Position numbers and translations under genes: made by a program. This document shows, piece after piece, positions 44,657-56,089 of a stretch of DNA of 64,000 bases (positions are counted from its first letter, which is position 1; each line of letters starts with the position of its first letter). This DNA comes from Serinus canaria (taxonomy: Eukaryota; Chordata; Aves; Passeriformes; Fringillidae): NCBI RefSeq assembly GCF_022539315.1, contig NC_066342.1:18121346-18185345 (forward strand), in the 5' to 3' direction. The notes beneath the pieces were generated by a model. It had not been told where the DNA came from. It made no database searches and worked only from the letters and a program-made list of their open reading frames with translations.

Positions 44657-45257
44657 TGTGAAAAACACCAATCACTTGTTTTTTAAATTTTTAAATATTT
44701 ATAGTAATAAAATAGTTATAAACATAGTAATACACTTAGAGTAATAATAATTTGGACATTTTGAATTAAGACCATTGAGACAATTAGCAACAAAGAGTTA
44801 CGGACGTCCGGGTACCTTTTTCTGGGCAGCACAAGCCCGAAAAAGGACACCCATTAACAAAGGATTAACCCTTAAAAACAACAGCCTGTGCATATTCATA
44901 CACTTCATGCATGATGCATAAATTCCATTCAAACACAGGATTCGGCCTGGTCATCGTCAACTTCTTCCTCCTAATACTAACAGTGCCTTCGAGGCGGGAA
45001 GAAGTTCGATTCTTCTGATAAGGGAGCAATAAATTCTTTTTCTCTGAAAGATTTAGGTGTCCTGTGGCTGATATCTTGCTGCAAATCCTTTCTTTAAAAA
45101 AAGTATCCTATATAGCATAGTTTCTATTTTTACAACCTAAAACTACATTTAACACACTACTGAAGAGAATTAATACAGTGTTACTTTCTAACAAAACACA
45201 TATAATATTCATTTCAATATTTGCGAAAAGCCAATCATAAAATACGCATTTTTCACA
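44657..45257 (-). repeat. 3' LTR of element E
   Basis: TGTGAAAAACACC to TTTTTCACA on the plus strand; the ends form a 10-base inverted pair. It aligns along its whole length with 52082-52692, with about 20 differences and small indels by eye. Confidence 0.9.
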
Positions 45258-45540
45258 ATCCCCACTCTCATTCTTTGTAAATAATTTGGCTTGAGCAATA
45301 TTTCTTGTCTATTTGCATCTTCTGGACTATGCTGGCAAAATAAAATAGAGGATTACACAAGGAAGAAATATCAAGACAATTGAAAAATCTTAATTTCTTC
45401 TAATACTTTCTCCACCAGCTAGGTTTTAGCATTGTTTTCTAATTTTTGGACTTGTACCTGGGTTATTATATGTATATTTTTTTTTCTTCTTTGATTCCTT
45501 TTGCTTGTTTCTAGAATGACTTTTCTCTGATCATCAATTT

Positions 45541-46640
45541 TCAACACTCTGATATATTAAGCTTTCCACAAACACCCCCTTCTTCAACCAATAAATAGTC
45601 CAAAGCCAACCTATTTTGGTACACTACAGTTTTTGTTTGGCTTTGCTGACTTGATATTAACTCTAATGCCTGGGCGACTTTATTTGCTATCATTTCTATA
45701 ACTGCTTGGAATCTTGTTATACTACTCAACATATAATTTGGGGTCAATACAGAGTTAAATTGCTGTGCCGGTTTTACCTTTTTGTTTACTATTTGGTTTT
45801 GTTTTGTTTTGTTTTTTACCGAATCTTGAGCCGTATCTTTAAGATTAAATGTGAAACAAATCCATCTCTCTCCTTTTGGACATTCAATTCCAAATCTATT
45901 ACCACTTTTTCCTAAGTTTCTGGTAATCCAATAATTTTCTCCATTTTGCCTACAGGTTCTTAATTTGGATGGGTTATAAGAGTGGCTGTTGACATAGGGG
46001 TGTGTAATAAAAGAGGAACTTTGGTTTCTTTCTATGTGATGCTTTCGGTAGCATTTGTGATACGATCTTGCTGGTACCCTGAATGGGATAAGACAACAAA
46101 TGAGTGCCAGAAAAAGGAATAACAGAGGTGCAGTATGGCTTATACTCCCACCTCCCATGCCTGTGAGGTTGCAACTCACAGCAGGTGTATTTGATCTTCT
46201 TGGTGGCAAATACAGAGGCCAATCTGGTCTTGCCCTCTATTTCCTTGTCACTTTCTCTTAACTAATTTCCAGGCAAATTGTTTTTGACACCCCTTAACTG
46301 TAGTTTCCCACCGTTCCTCAGGCATCTCTTATTCAACAGGCACTAATAATTCCCATCCATAAAACAAGTTATTACTTTAACACTTCTTGCAATAAGAGCA
46401 TAAATTTTGTGAACTACAATACTAATTATTCCCACAATTCAAGCATTCACTTATAACCCAGCTAGCATGTCCAATATTGGGATGAATCAAATAAAGTTTA
46501 CAGTATGATACTGATGGAAGTAGTACTTCCCCCTTCTTCCCTGTACAATTCATGGGCTAAGATCAGAATACAAAAACAGTCTTGACTTCTCTGTCTGAAG
46601 TATTCCTCCCCAAGGAGATGTTTTATTCAGGCAGTGCTCA
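45541..46640 (-). pseudogene. env: env remnant of element E
   Basis: From about 46640 down, fragments resemble the SU start of element C, including a LVPVE and ERWETTVKGCQKQFAW stretch. The frame 46209-45541 has a hydrophobic leader-like segment (LLFLFLALICCLIPF) and a basic region. It then joins TM with a heptad segment and YQNRLALDYLLVEEGGVCG. It stops at TGA exactly where the second Cys of the C-X7-CC motif would be. Much of SU, the cleavage site and the membrane anchor are deleted. Similarity to C shows the two viruses shared an envelope lineage. Confidence 0.85.
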
Positions 46641-47187
46641 GAACCCCTGATATAAGCGTTGCCTCATTTATAATTAGGTGTTACTCTTTGTACATTTCTT
46701 GGATCACTTGGGTTTTCCCAAGCTATTACCACTCAGTCACTATTGGGAAGTCAGTTCGGTATCAGCCGGTTTAAATGTGATAGTCCATTCCTCAGGTTCC
46801 TTCACAAGTCCTTTGATTCTGCTGGCATGAATTCACCCTCTTTCTGTGATTCTGATTGTTGCTTCAGTAGTACCTGGAAAGGAATTTTAACAGCATAATT
46901 ATAAAAGAAAGACAATACTGCATTAAATTTTACCATTCGCTTTTCTTCCAAACTTTCTGGGTTTAGCTAAAAGTTTCTCCACAGCAGCCTCTTCTTATAT
47001 CCAGTTGTGCTAATAGCTGCAGAGGCAAATTCTTCTTTCTGTGAGTTGCAGTTAGTTAAATAAGAAAGGCCAGACCAATTTTAACACGAGATGTATCACA
47101 TCTATTGCTTTTTATTTTTTGGGCAACATTTAATTGTTTGAACCTTACAAAACCATTCTTCAGAAAAAAAACCAACAACTTCTTCTT

Positions 47188-48454
47188 TGTAACAGCAAAC
47201 AAAACAAACAAAAAAACCCTTCTTACTTAAGAAAAACAAACCACTTTGTGAGGTTTGGAGAGTCAGCAATCTCTGCTTTGATTTTATCTTTTAGTGCTAG
47301 CCCCCTCTCCCTCTTTTCACAGCCTTGCTGTCAATGCTGTTCTTCCCCCTTCCCCCACTGCTGCCACTTCGCTGCAGGGCCAGAGCAGGGGAGAGCAGCC
47401 TCAGGCCTGGGGACCCTAGGGGCATGCCTTGGGTCTCTTTTGCCCCCTTTCTCTCTCTCTTTCGACCCACTTACCGAGGCCGACGCTGCCATCTTGGACT
47501 CGGGACCCCAAAAGTCTGGGAGCCACCCCGGCAGTTCTGCCACTGAGCCAGCCCACTCCTGGCCGGCAAACCCGTGTCATCTGCTCCCTGTGTCATCTGC
47601 TCCCAGCACCGCCGCCGGGTCACCTCCATGGATCGGTCCCTTCTGCAGCCCCCGAGACCCTGCCGCTCGTAGGGAGCAGTCAGACACCTCTCAACCTTGG
47701 TGTTATGAACAAAAAAAAGGTTACCGTTTTTTTTTCCTAAGAGAAGGAGCAGCAGAGGAGTTTTTGAGTTGATCTGAGAGTTGACCGTTGGCCTAGAGTT
47801 CTTTGTTAGTGAAATGTTGTAACCACCAGTTAAGTATCCTTAAGTATCCTCATTTGACTCTCAATTGTAGAAGATTCTTGTTTATTTCAGTACCACCCTA
47901 GCCTGCTGCCAAGAAGACAACAACCCCCCCCTCGGACGGTGAGAGGAGAGGGGGATATTTGCATCTCAGGAGACATGCAAATTTCCCCCAAACCCAGACT
48001 ACCTTAGGACAGGACCTTTACCAAATCCTGGAAAGTACCCCAAAAGAGACGAGCCGAAACAGAATTAAAAGGTCAGAGTGGTGTCTGGACAGCAGAGCCG
48101 AGGTCCGAAGCTGGAAGAGACACTTGAAAACCTCGGTCACTCCTCGCCCTAACTACAAACGATGTCAGTCAGACCCAGGACCCGCTGGACTGATAACCCT
48201 AATGGAGACACCCTGGGTATATCCCACTGCCTTGCGAGGACAGGACTCCCGGCCCTGCCCCCTTGGGGGCAGAGCTGCAAATCCTCCTCTTCTGAGTCAC
48301 TGCTGGGAGCAGCGGCAGAACTCCGCGGATCTGCTAAAACCCCCATCTTCGAGCTGATCACTTTAATAAAGGCATTAAAAGGAGGAGAATCTCCTGCCCT
48401 GTTTACTTCACTTGGTAACCCCAAAACTTGGCGTCCTCTCAGGTGCTCCTGACA
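47188..48454 (+). mobile_element. 1.27-kb solo LTR inside element E
   Basis: TGTAACAGC to CTCCTGACA, flanked by TTCTT on both sides (47183-47187 and 48455-48459). That is a 5-bp but low-complexity duplication, so the ends are moderately secure. The element has a TTTAATAAAGGC signal at about 48362. Its 3' half matches parts of 28780-29660. The region 47330-47650 is GC-rich. Confidence 0.7.
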
Positions 48455-49099
48455 TTCTTTTTCTTTCTATGGTCAACTTATCGTCTTTTCCCTTCGAGGA
48501 GGGCCTGTTCTGCTAAACCCTTTCCGGACCCCGGTTCAGCACTGAATAACCTCCTAACAACCATGTGTTAAGACACTTCCCTGCCTTTCATGCAAAAAAA
48601 ACCCCCGCATTCACACTTCTGCTCTCTTCCAGCACCAAGATGCTATCATTCCACATTCCATCATCCCAGAGTTTGCTAACTACCCTCCTACTTTAACTTC
48701 TCCCTTTCTTCTCTTCTTACTTTTTTTTTCTTTGATTCAACTCACCTCCGATGGTACAAGGTGCACCCAACTAATTTACTTCAAAAAGTAAGCTTACAAC
48801 TTTCTTTTACTAGGATTGCAGTAGCTGTTATAACTTAACTACATACTGGCTGGCTGTGGCTTACTGGGTCTAACATCTTTGATATATAAGCTCCCTATGG
48901 GATCCTCCAAATATCCCTTTTATTTATTTATTAAAATGTCTGACCTCAGACCAAGTCAAAGGAGCATTTACAAACCCTGGTCCGCCCCCTCCTATGGGAA
49001 CCTCTCTTAATGGAAATAGAGCAATCCCGATATCCCATTATTTTTAGATTTTTATCTTCTATAGCCTTTCTCCTGTATTTTTAGAAAGAATCAGGAGAC
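48455..49099. other. Eroded internal sequence of element E
   Basis: Between two inserted segments. No clear protein motif in the antisense frames; it should correspond to the integrase-env interval, but I cannot confirm this. Confidence 0.4.
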
Positions 49100-49500
49100 G
49101 GCTTTATTTTAACTGAACTTTCAGTGTTTCGATAGGTGATTCCTTTAGAGAGTTCCCCTGAACAGCCAGAGCTGTGGTTACAAGGGAACAGAGCTCGGGG
49201 CAGGACTGGTGGGACTCGGCGCAGCACCGAGTCTCGGTCCTCCAAAGGCGGGGTCTGCAGGCGGGATCGCCCGCGAGGTGTTCCGGTGCAGACCGAGCTG
49301 GAGCGTGGATTGCCCTGCACGGCCAATGGTGGCTGATCCGGCAGAGACAAAGCCGGCGAGGGAACCCGGCTGCAGCGGCGGTAGCCGACCAGAGTCAGGG
49401 TAGCCGGGGATGGGACAGACGGGGCCCACGGACTGTGCCGGAGCCGGCACAAGGGCTGGGGGGGGGGTGGTGCACCCGCGAACGAATGGGGAAACAAACG
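49100..49500. other. CpG-rich segment in element E
   Basis: Sharply higher GC and CpG than either side, with a G run at 49457-49467. It interrupts the antisense integrase reading. Its frames give no recognisable protein. It could be a further LTR or other insertion whose ends I cannot see. Confidence 0.5.
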
Positions 49501-49589
49501 GGAATGGATGAGGTAATCTTTTGTTCCCAGCCTTTTTCTTTCATTACTCTTTAAAGATGTTATTTTCTTACAATCTTCCCCCCCCAGCA

Positions 49590-50430
49590 TGTGATATATT
49601 CCTTTTCTTCTGGATTAAACGGGTTTTTACAAATAAATCCAGAGCTTAACGAAGCTAAACTTCTGCTTGGATACTTTGAAATGGTCGACGAGCTAACTCA
49701 CGACCTTCTCATGTTGTTTTTCTCATCACCTTTTTATTTATCCTCTGGCAAATTGTACATGTTTCAGTTACTTGTTTTTCTACTCTCAAAAATCCTAATG
49801 CACCCGTAGTTCCTTAAAAAAATCACACAAAGCCTGAGTATCCCACTGGGCTTTTTGATACATGTCTGTTTACTGTTCCCTAGTAAGCATTTTAGTATCT
49901 AATTGTCTTCCATCAAGATTTTTCCATTTCCCCAATCTATTCATCACCTATCTTAATTCTTTTTTTTTGTGTTTTTTGGTTTTTTTTGCTTCCTTAAACT
50001 TTGGAATTTCCAATTTTTCCTCATTTGGAGTTAATATTAACTCTTTCAGCACTATTTTCTGCTGCATCTTTAGCTTCTTGATTTGCCAAAATATTTCCTC
50101 CTATTTCTAGGGTCTTTAGCTTTTGGTGTCCCTTAATATGTACTATAGCTATCTCTCTTAGGTAATTTCTCTTAAGGTATGTGCTGCTCTAAAGGCATAC
50201 CTTGAATCAATATAATTTTTTTTTTTTGTGTTAGATATTCTAGTGCTCTTTTTAAAGTATATAATTCACAAGTCTTGAGCCTTCTAGTTTAAGGTTAATT
50301 GGTTAATTTTCCCTTTTTCTATAGTTTGCGTGTTTCTCTCATCAACTTCTGCATACCCTGTATTTTGCAAGGAGTTGTATTTCTGTTTGCTAACCTAACT
50401 CCCAAAGGCCTAGCTTGAGGTATCTCTTCT
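49590..50430 (-). pseudogene. pol: RNase H and integrase N-terminus of element E
   Basis: Reading down from about 50430, fragments match the RNase H of element C: CELYTLKRALEYL, a DSRYAFRAAHT-like piece and AIVHIKGHQKLK, then EAKDAAEN. From about 49870 the integrase HHCC domain follows, with QALCDFFKEL and ETCTICQRINKKVMRK (about 49760-49720) and RRPFQSIQAEV. Stops and shifts are frequent. The catalytic integrase core is absent: the reading is lost at the CpG-rich segment. Confidence 0.8.
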
Positions 50431-50929
50431 AGTATGCTTTTAGTCCCCTTTTTCCTCTATCCAACTTATTGGTTTTCTGTTCCATTTTCAAGATCTTATC
50501 TATTCATCCCCTGCCTCTGTTTCTCACTTTCACTAACAGCTTAAATACCACTTTTCTTTTAATCACTTACACCCAAAACAAACCATTTTACCACACTACT
50601 TTTCAATACAATACACCTCCCTCCAAGGAGAGTAAAAGCTTAAAATCCAATCTACAATCCACATTACTTATATTTTCATTTGTCTACATTCACTTACTTT
50701 TATTTCCCATTCACATTCTCGCATTCTTTCACACCCTCAAGACACAAAGTGGATCTTTATCGCTAGAAAATCACAGGGTCCCTGTAGCCCCCCCCTCGCC
50801 TTGGGGTTGGCCTCCAGGTCTCAGTATCTCTGGGCCTCCTGGAATGGCCCTGACTCTGGTCGCCTCTGGTGCCTGTTCACCTGTGAGGCTGCCTGCGTGT
50901 CACTCACACTCTTCAGCTACAGCCCCCTC

Positions 50930-51035
50930 ACATGCCCGGGGAACACTAGCCTGGTTTGCAGGTCACACACACCCTTTGGCCACAGAGTCCCCACCTGCCC
51001 GAGGACGCCAGCCTAGTTTGCGGGTCAACTGCCCC
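50930..51035. repeat. Two-unit repeat of about 62 bp
   Basis: TGCCCGGGGAACACTAGCC with GGTTTGCAGGTCA recurs about 62 bases later as TGCCCGAGGACGCCAGCC with AGTTTGCGGGTCA. It lies in the leader part of element E, near the second repeat array. Confidence 0.65.
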
Positions 51036-51179
51036 CCCCCCTTCCCACCTGCCTGGGAAGTTGAGGCTTTGTGTGTGACTCACTCTCACACACAGAACAA
51101 GACAACAATAAGGTACCTTTTACTTTCACATCACCTATTACAAGTTTAGGTGCTTCAGGCCAGTCCCAGTGCCATTGGA

Positions 51180-51540
51180 TATCCCTTCATCCAGCTGTGT
51201 TGTCCAACCCCCGATGCTCTTGGGTATTTTTCCCTCAATCCTGCCGCGCTGTCCAACCCCAGATCATGTTGGGTATTTTCCCTCAATCCAGCTGTGTTGT
51301 TCAACCCCAGATGCTCTCCGGCATTTTCTGTCCCTTAACCCAGCGGTGTGGTACAACTACAGATGCTAGGCATTTATTTTGGCTGTGTTGTCCAGCCCCG
51401 GATGTTCTTAGGGCAGTTTTTTTATCCCTCAATCTAGCTGTGTGGTTCAACCCTGGATGCTCTTGGGTATATCCTCACTCCGGCAGAATTCTGCTCAACC
51501 CTGCTCTTGGATGCTATTGGAATTTAAATCCCTCAACCCC
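51180..51540. repeat. Minisatellite of about 49 bp, seven units
   Basis: The block CAACCCCAGATGCTCTTGGG with flanking GCTGTGTTGT and TCCCTCAATCC recurs with starts near 51203, 51252, 51300, 51352, 51391, 51446 and 51494. Spacing is mostly 48-55 bases with one unit of 39. Units are degenerate. It lies between the primer binding site and the surviving pol of element E. Confidence 0.85.
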
Positions 51541-51830
51541 GCAGGTTTTTAGGGGCCCCTCCTGTCCTGTTTCCTAGTGGATTGGGCTAGGAAACCTTGC
51601 TCCCTACTTCTGAGGGGTCCAACCCCTCCCTGAGACCCAGTCCCAGTTACCCCGGGGGATTCTTTCACTCCTCTTATCACTCACTTCGTCTCTTTACTGG
51701 CCACTTTCCTCAGGAAAGTCGGAAATGCAGTATGGGACACTCATCACTCACTTGGCAGGTCTGGGACAACCAGCCCGCCTCTCATTCACACACATTCATC
51801 TCCCCCACTGCCCCCCCGAGAAATACTTAC

Positions 51831-51831
51831 C
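51831..51831 (-). promoter_or_regulatory. Candidate splice donor in leader of element E
   Basis: The antisense sequence ATTG|GTAAGTATTTC is a strong donor consensus about 250 bases after the 5' LTR, the usual place for the retroviral leader donor used for env mRNA. Use is inferred. Confidence 0.55.
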
Positions 51832-52061
51832 AATCCCTTTTCCTTCCCGGGTTCTTTGTGCGCACTACTGGTCTTAGGGGGCCAATTACCGCGGTTTTAG
51901 GGAGCCTTTTTCCCTTCTCTTTGTTTTATTGCCTCCTTTCGTCCACCGATCATAACCTGCGTCTGTCGGTCACTCCAGGGGAAACAGAGCGAGGCTGCCA
52001 AATGGGGCAGGGCGCACCTCCCCACTCTGACTCTCCCAAAGCACCACCAGCGATGTGTGTT

Positions 52062-52079
52062 AACCATCCTCTGCTACCA
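52062..52079 (-). promoter_or_regulatory. Primer binding site of element E
   Basis: Antisense TGGTAGCAGAGGATGGTT begins two bases after the LTR end. It has the TGG start expected of a tRNA 3'-end complement. I cannot assign the tRNA with confidence. Confidence 0.6.
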
Positions 52080-52081
52080 AA

Positions 52082-52692
52082 TGTGAAAAACACCCATCAC
52101 TTGTTTTTTAAATTTTTAAATATTTAATAGTAATAAAATAGTTATAAAAATAGTAATACAATTAGAGTAATAATAATTTGGACAATTTGAATTAAGACAA
52201 TATGAGACAATTAGAACAAAGAGTTACGGACGTCCGGGTACCTTTTTCTGGGCAGCACAAGCCCGAAAAAGGACACCCATTAACAAAGGATTAACCCTTA
52301 AAAACAACAGCCTGTTGCATATTCATACACTTCATGCATGATGCATAAATTCCATTCAAACACAGGATTCGGCCTGGTCCTCGTCAACTTCTTCCTCCTA
52401 ATCCTAACAGTGCCTTCGAGGCGGGAAGAAGTTCAATTCTTCTGATAAGGGAGCAATAAATTCTTTTTCTCTGAAAGATTTAGGTGTCCTGTGGCTGATA
52501 TCTCGCTGCAAATCCTTTCTTTAAAAAAAGTATCCTACATAGCATAGTTTCTATTTTTACTATTGTTATAACCTAAAACTATATTTAACACACTACTGAA
52601 GAGAATTAATACAGCGTTACTTTCTAACACAACACATATAATATTCATTTTAATATTTACGAAAAGCCAGTAATAAAATACACATTTTCACA
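52082..52692 (-). repeat. 5' LTR of element E
   Basis: Plus-strand ends TGTGAAAAACACC and ATTTTCACA. It is the upstream LTR of the antisense provirus, matching 44657-45257. Confidence 0.9.
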
Positions 52693-54210
52693 CACATAAT
52701 ATCCATCTCTTAATTGTGAGAGCCAACCATCACATTACTCATCTATAACACTACCAATCTGAGAGTAGAATGGTAGCATCAGTTTTAGAAATACATCCTA
52801 TCATAGTGGGGAAAGATAGGTGGTATTGGAGATATGAAAACAAATTACCTCTATCTTTACTCTTACATCCCAAGTTTTAGTCAGGATTCAAACAAAGCAT
52901 TTTCTGTAATACATACAGAAATAATTTCTTTAATCCAATTAGCAAAACACCATTAGAAGTCTTAATTTCTCTCCACCTGGTAAATAACTATTTAAGTATA
53001 TAAGATATTTTCCAAAAGCTTCAAGAAGTGAACATTCAAATACTAATTCTGCTCTTTGCAGCGGCCAGATATTTTTTAAAAGTTTTGTTTGCCCTCACCA
53101 GTGAGATTCCTGCTGCTTGCAGGACAGCTGTACTGGAACTGTAAAATTAGAAGAACAAATTGAATTTTAAACAAGAATCTCAGGGGAATGTGGAGCTTAA
53201 AAAAAAGACTAATCAAAAATATGCACAACCCATACTGAGACCTGACTTTACAGCTTAAGAATATACTGCATATCAGTACAACTGTTACTGGTTTGACCAT
53301 ATCTTTTTCCAGTAGCGAAAGAGACTTTTATCACAACAAATACAGAAATGGTTTTCAAAAAAATAATTTTACACTACCTACCTGATAATGTATGATGGAT
53401 TACATAGTGTTGGAAATTCTGTTTGATATGAAAATGTTTTATGATTATTATTTGTCCCTCACCTAAAAACAATTCATAGTAACTGATTCAGTTTCTACTG
53501 CAACTGGGCCGCTGAGCTGGATGTGACACAAGTAATGCTAAACCTAGCAAATTTTATAATCTAAGTAGCTACTACCTTGGTAAAGTTAATGTTTTATGGA
53601 AGGGGTGTTAAGATTACTCTTACACATAAAGATTTTCTCCTTATTTCACTCTCAAAAATAAATAAAAGCCGTCCAATTGCCAATGTAATGTTTCAAAAAG
53701 AAAAATTCAACTACCTTTTAAGCCCCAAACAAATGCCTACATGTTAATTAGAAGGTCTGCATTTCTTTGTATACTGGTATATTTTGCCCTATTTCAAAGA
53801 TTATACAATTATTTTGGCATCTGTACTCTTCCACAATTGGTCATTATGCATATTTTTACAACAGAGCTACCTACCTCTGCTTTAAATGTTTCCCACAGCT
53901 AGAAATCTATGTACAGCATTAAAAAAACTTATTGGACAAAAGGCAAAATCTGTTTTCCACGTACATTTAATTTTATATTATACTATATATCATTATTTAT
54001 ATTGCCTATCTTCAAGATCTATTGCAAATGAAATTATACTTGCTAAAGTGTGCAACAGGCTTTCCACTCTAGAGAATACACTTTGAAGAAATATCATTAT
54101 AATCTTTAACCATCCACTTGGACAACAGTTCATTGGCCAGGAAACAGAATTTCTTCCTTTGAATACCTTCAGTCAGTCATCAGCATGTTAGAAACATCCT
54201 GATATCCTCC
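52693..54210. other. No gene recognised
   Basis: AT-rich sequence without an ORF over 74 codons and without a repeat family that I can name. This may be unique host sequence. Confidence 0.55.
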
Positions 54211-54216
54211 ATTAAT

Positions 54217-54808
54217 TATTGGAATAATTACCAATATATCCAGATGGGACTCGTCCGGTCTTGTTTAGCCTCTGCTGCTTGACCGAAAGGCGGCAACTGC
54301 GGTGTATTCACCTCAGAAACACCTCTGGCTATGCTGGTTGCTGCAGCTGGCACTAGAGACAAGTCCAGACACACAAAGCTCTGGTTTATCTCTGTGCAGA
54401 TGCTTTAAGGTGAGGTGAAGGAAAGGAGGCGGATTCTACCAGAGGGTTTTGATCCAGAGTTTTATTCCGATGGCAGGCTTCTGAATCCCATAACAGCTCT
54501 AACAGAATCTCCTGAACCGCGTGGTTGCTGGCTCTTTTAAGCCCAGGGAGAGGGGGAGGGAAGGGGTAGGGATCCCACCAACCAGGTGCAGGGTGTGCAG
54601 GTCTCAGGTGCAAGGGACACCTGGGTGGGCCAATGGCCTTCAGGGATGCAGAGCATCTTTTGAACTCTGCCAATCACTTGATGCCCTTCTGGAATGCCAA
54701 GGTTGATAGACAGCACTCAGCAGGGGGCAGGGTGGGGGAAGGAGAGGTGCTTGGCACCTGGGAAAGGACCGGGATACCCGAGACAAACTATGACATCACA
54801 CCACTACA
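54217..54808 (-). mobile_element. Solo LTR, TGTTGCGGTG family (copy 2)
   Basis: ATTAAT at 54211-54216 and 54809-54814 is a perfect 6-bp duplication. In sense it starts TGTAGTGGTG and ends TTATTCCAATA, ending in TA as does copy 1 at 20161-20747. An antisense AATAAA lies near 54462. Confidence 0.92.
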
Positions 54809-54814
54809 ATTAAT

Positions 54815-55139
54815 CCGGTAAAATCCCTGGAAATACCAGAACCACTCAAGTTTAGTAATAATTTGCTATAAATACTTTTTTACTGAATTTAGCAGAAAAT
54901 ATTAAGCATTAGAAGCTGTGCTAGTAAAGCATCAGCACAGGACTGGAAGAGAAGGAGCTGATGGTTCCTTCAGCCAGGTGAGAGTGCTGAGCAGGGCCCA
55001 TTATTCCTCAGGTTGTCCATAGGCTTTTCCTGATGCAGCAGCAATGTAAAGAGAGAAAACAGTCCAGGGAGAGAACAGAAGGGGGCCTTTCCAAGATCCT
55101 GGCAATTTGAGGAGCAATAACAATTTTTCAGTCACCCCA
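54815..55139. other. No gene recognised
   Basis: No ORF of note and no repeat signature. Confidence 0.5.
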
Positions 55140-55690
55140 AATGGAGCAACTTAAACATTTTTTTACTTGGGAATTGACAGTACAAAAGAATAAAAAGAAT
55201 AAACAAACAACGGTGATTGGCATGAAAGTATACAAGATAATACAAAGCCTAATAATTAAGATACAAATTCTCATTTAAACTATTTACCACTTTTTTAAAA
55301 TATTAGCTTTCAGAAGTGTTGTCAGCATATTTCAAGTCTCATACCTTCTTGGTGATTTCTCATGGGCAGCTCCTCACAGTACTGATTCATTCTTCTTCAC
55401 AGCCAACAACTCCAACTTTCTTCACAGCACAGCCAACAAATGCCATCACTCTTCTCAGCACAGCCAACAAACTCCATCTCTCTTCACAGCACAGCCAACA
55501 AATGCCATCTCTCTTCACAACTACCTAACCCACTCTTTTGTAACATTCGTCTTATTGGACACAGCTGTGGCCTATTAAGGGCAGGCCTGTTCCTAATCTT
55601 TGGTGATTAGTACAGCTGCAACTCCTCAGGTGTGAGACTACTTTCTGCACTATCTTTATTTTTTTACATTCTATCTCTCCACACAGAAGT
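55140..55690 (-). mobile_element. Probable antisense LTR with internal tandem repeats
   Basis: The antisense strand shows AATAAAGATAG near 55655 and a dense promoter-like stretch with CCAAT near 55552. The tandem repeats at 55391-55520 lie inside. I could not find matching ends or a flanking duplication, so both the call and the limits are tentative. Confidence 0.35.
55391..55520. repeat. 31-bp tandem repeat, four units
   Basis: AGCCAACAA recurs at 55401, 55431, 55462 and 55494, with the unit CTCTTCACAGCACAGCCAAC and ATGCCATC or ACTCCATC between. Spacing is 30 to 32 bases. Confidence 0.88.
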
Positions 55691-56089
55691 ATGAAAACAA
55701 CCTAGCAAGAGTGAACAGGAACCAAAATGAGCCTGAACAGACCTGTTGTACTGCAGAAGTAACCACTGAGAACTAGAAAATGTTCTGTTTCACAAAAGCA
55801 GAATGGAAAATATGTCATGTTATAGTCTTTTCATTAATAATAAATGCTACTAAGAAAACAAAATGAGAAATACAGGTATGAACCCCTCTCATTCTGTATT
55901 TGAGCACATACAAAGGGACAGCAAGCACAACCTCCGAACCCTGAAAGATTCCTGGAGTCCCTGGCAGGGAGCACCCAGGTGGGGGCACAGTATGTGCCAG
56001 TGCCCCTTAAAATAGAAATTTTCTCTTCCCCTGGAGTTGCTGGATAGAGCTTAAAGACTAGTTAGCAAAAAAGATAAAAGAATGTAAAG
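55691..56089. other. No gene recognised
   Basis: No ORF of note and no repeat signature. Confidence 0.5.

Larger units (their letters stand above)
44657..52692 (-). mobile_element. Element E: antisense gamma-like provirus, gag and most of pol lost
   Basis: Two closely similar LTRs of about 600 bp (44657-45257 and 52082-52692) enclose 6.8 kb. In the antisense direction the order is LTR, primer binding site, leader with splice donor and minisatellites, RNase H, integrase N-terminus, two inserted elements, env, LTR. No gag and no RT polymerase motif remain. Flanks AACCAC and CACATA do not match; the left flank adjoins an LTR and gap. Confidence 0.88.

Noticed and set aside
47134..47772. Plus-strand ORF of 212 codons
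   Set aside because: Falls in the GC-rich part of the LTR at 47188-48454 and contains no recognisable domain.
50469..51577. Plus-strand ORFs of 226 and 168 codons
   Set aside because: They lie over the leader and minisatellites of antisense element E; the second simply translates the tandem repeat.
55391..55520. Regularly spaced repeats resembling a CRISPR array
   Set aside because: The units are contiguous tandem repeats without unique spacers, in eukaryotic repeat DNA.
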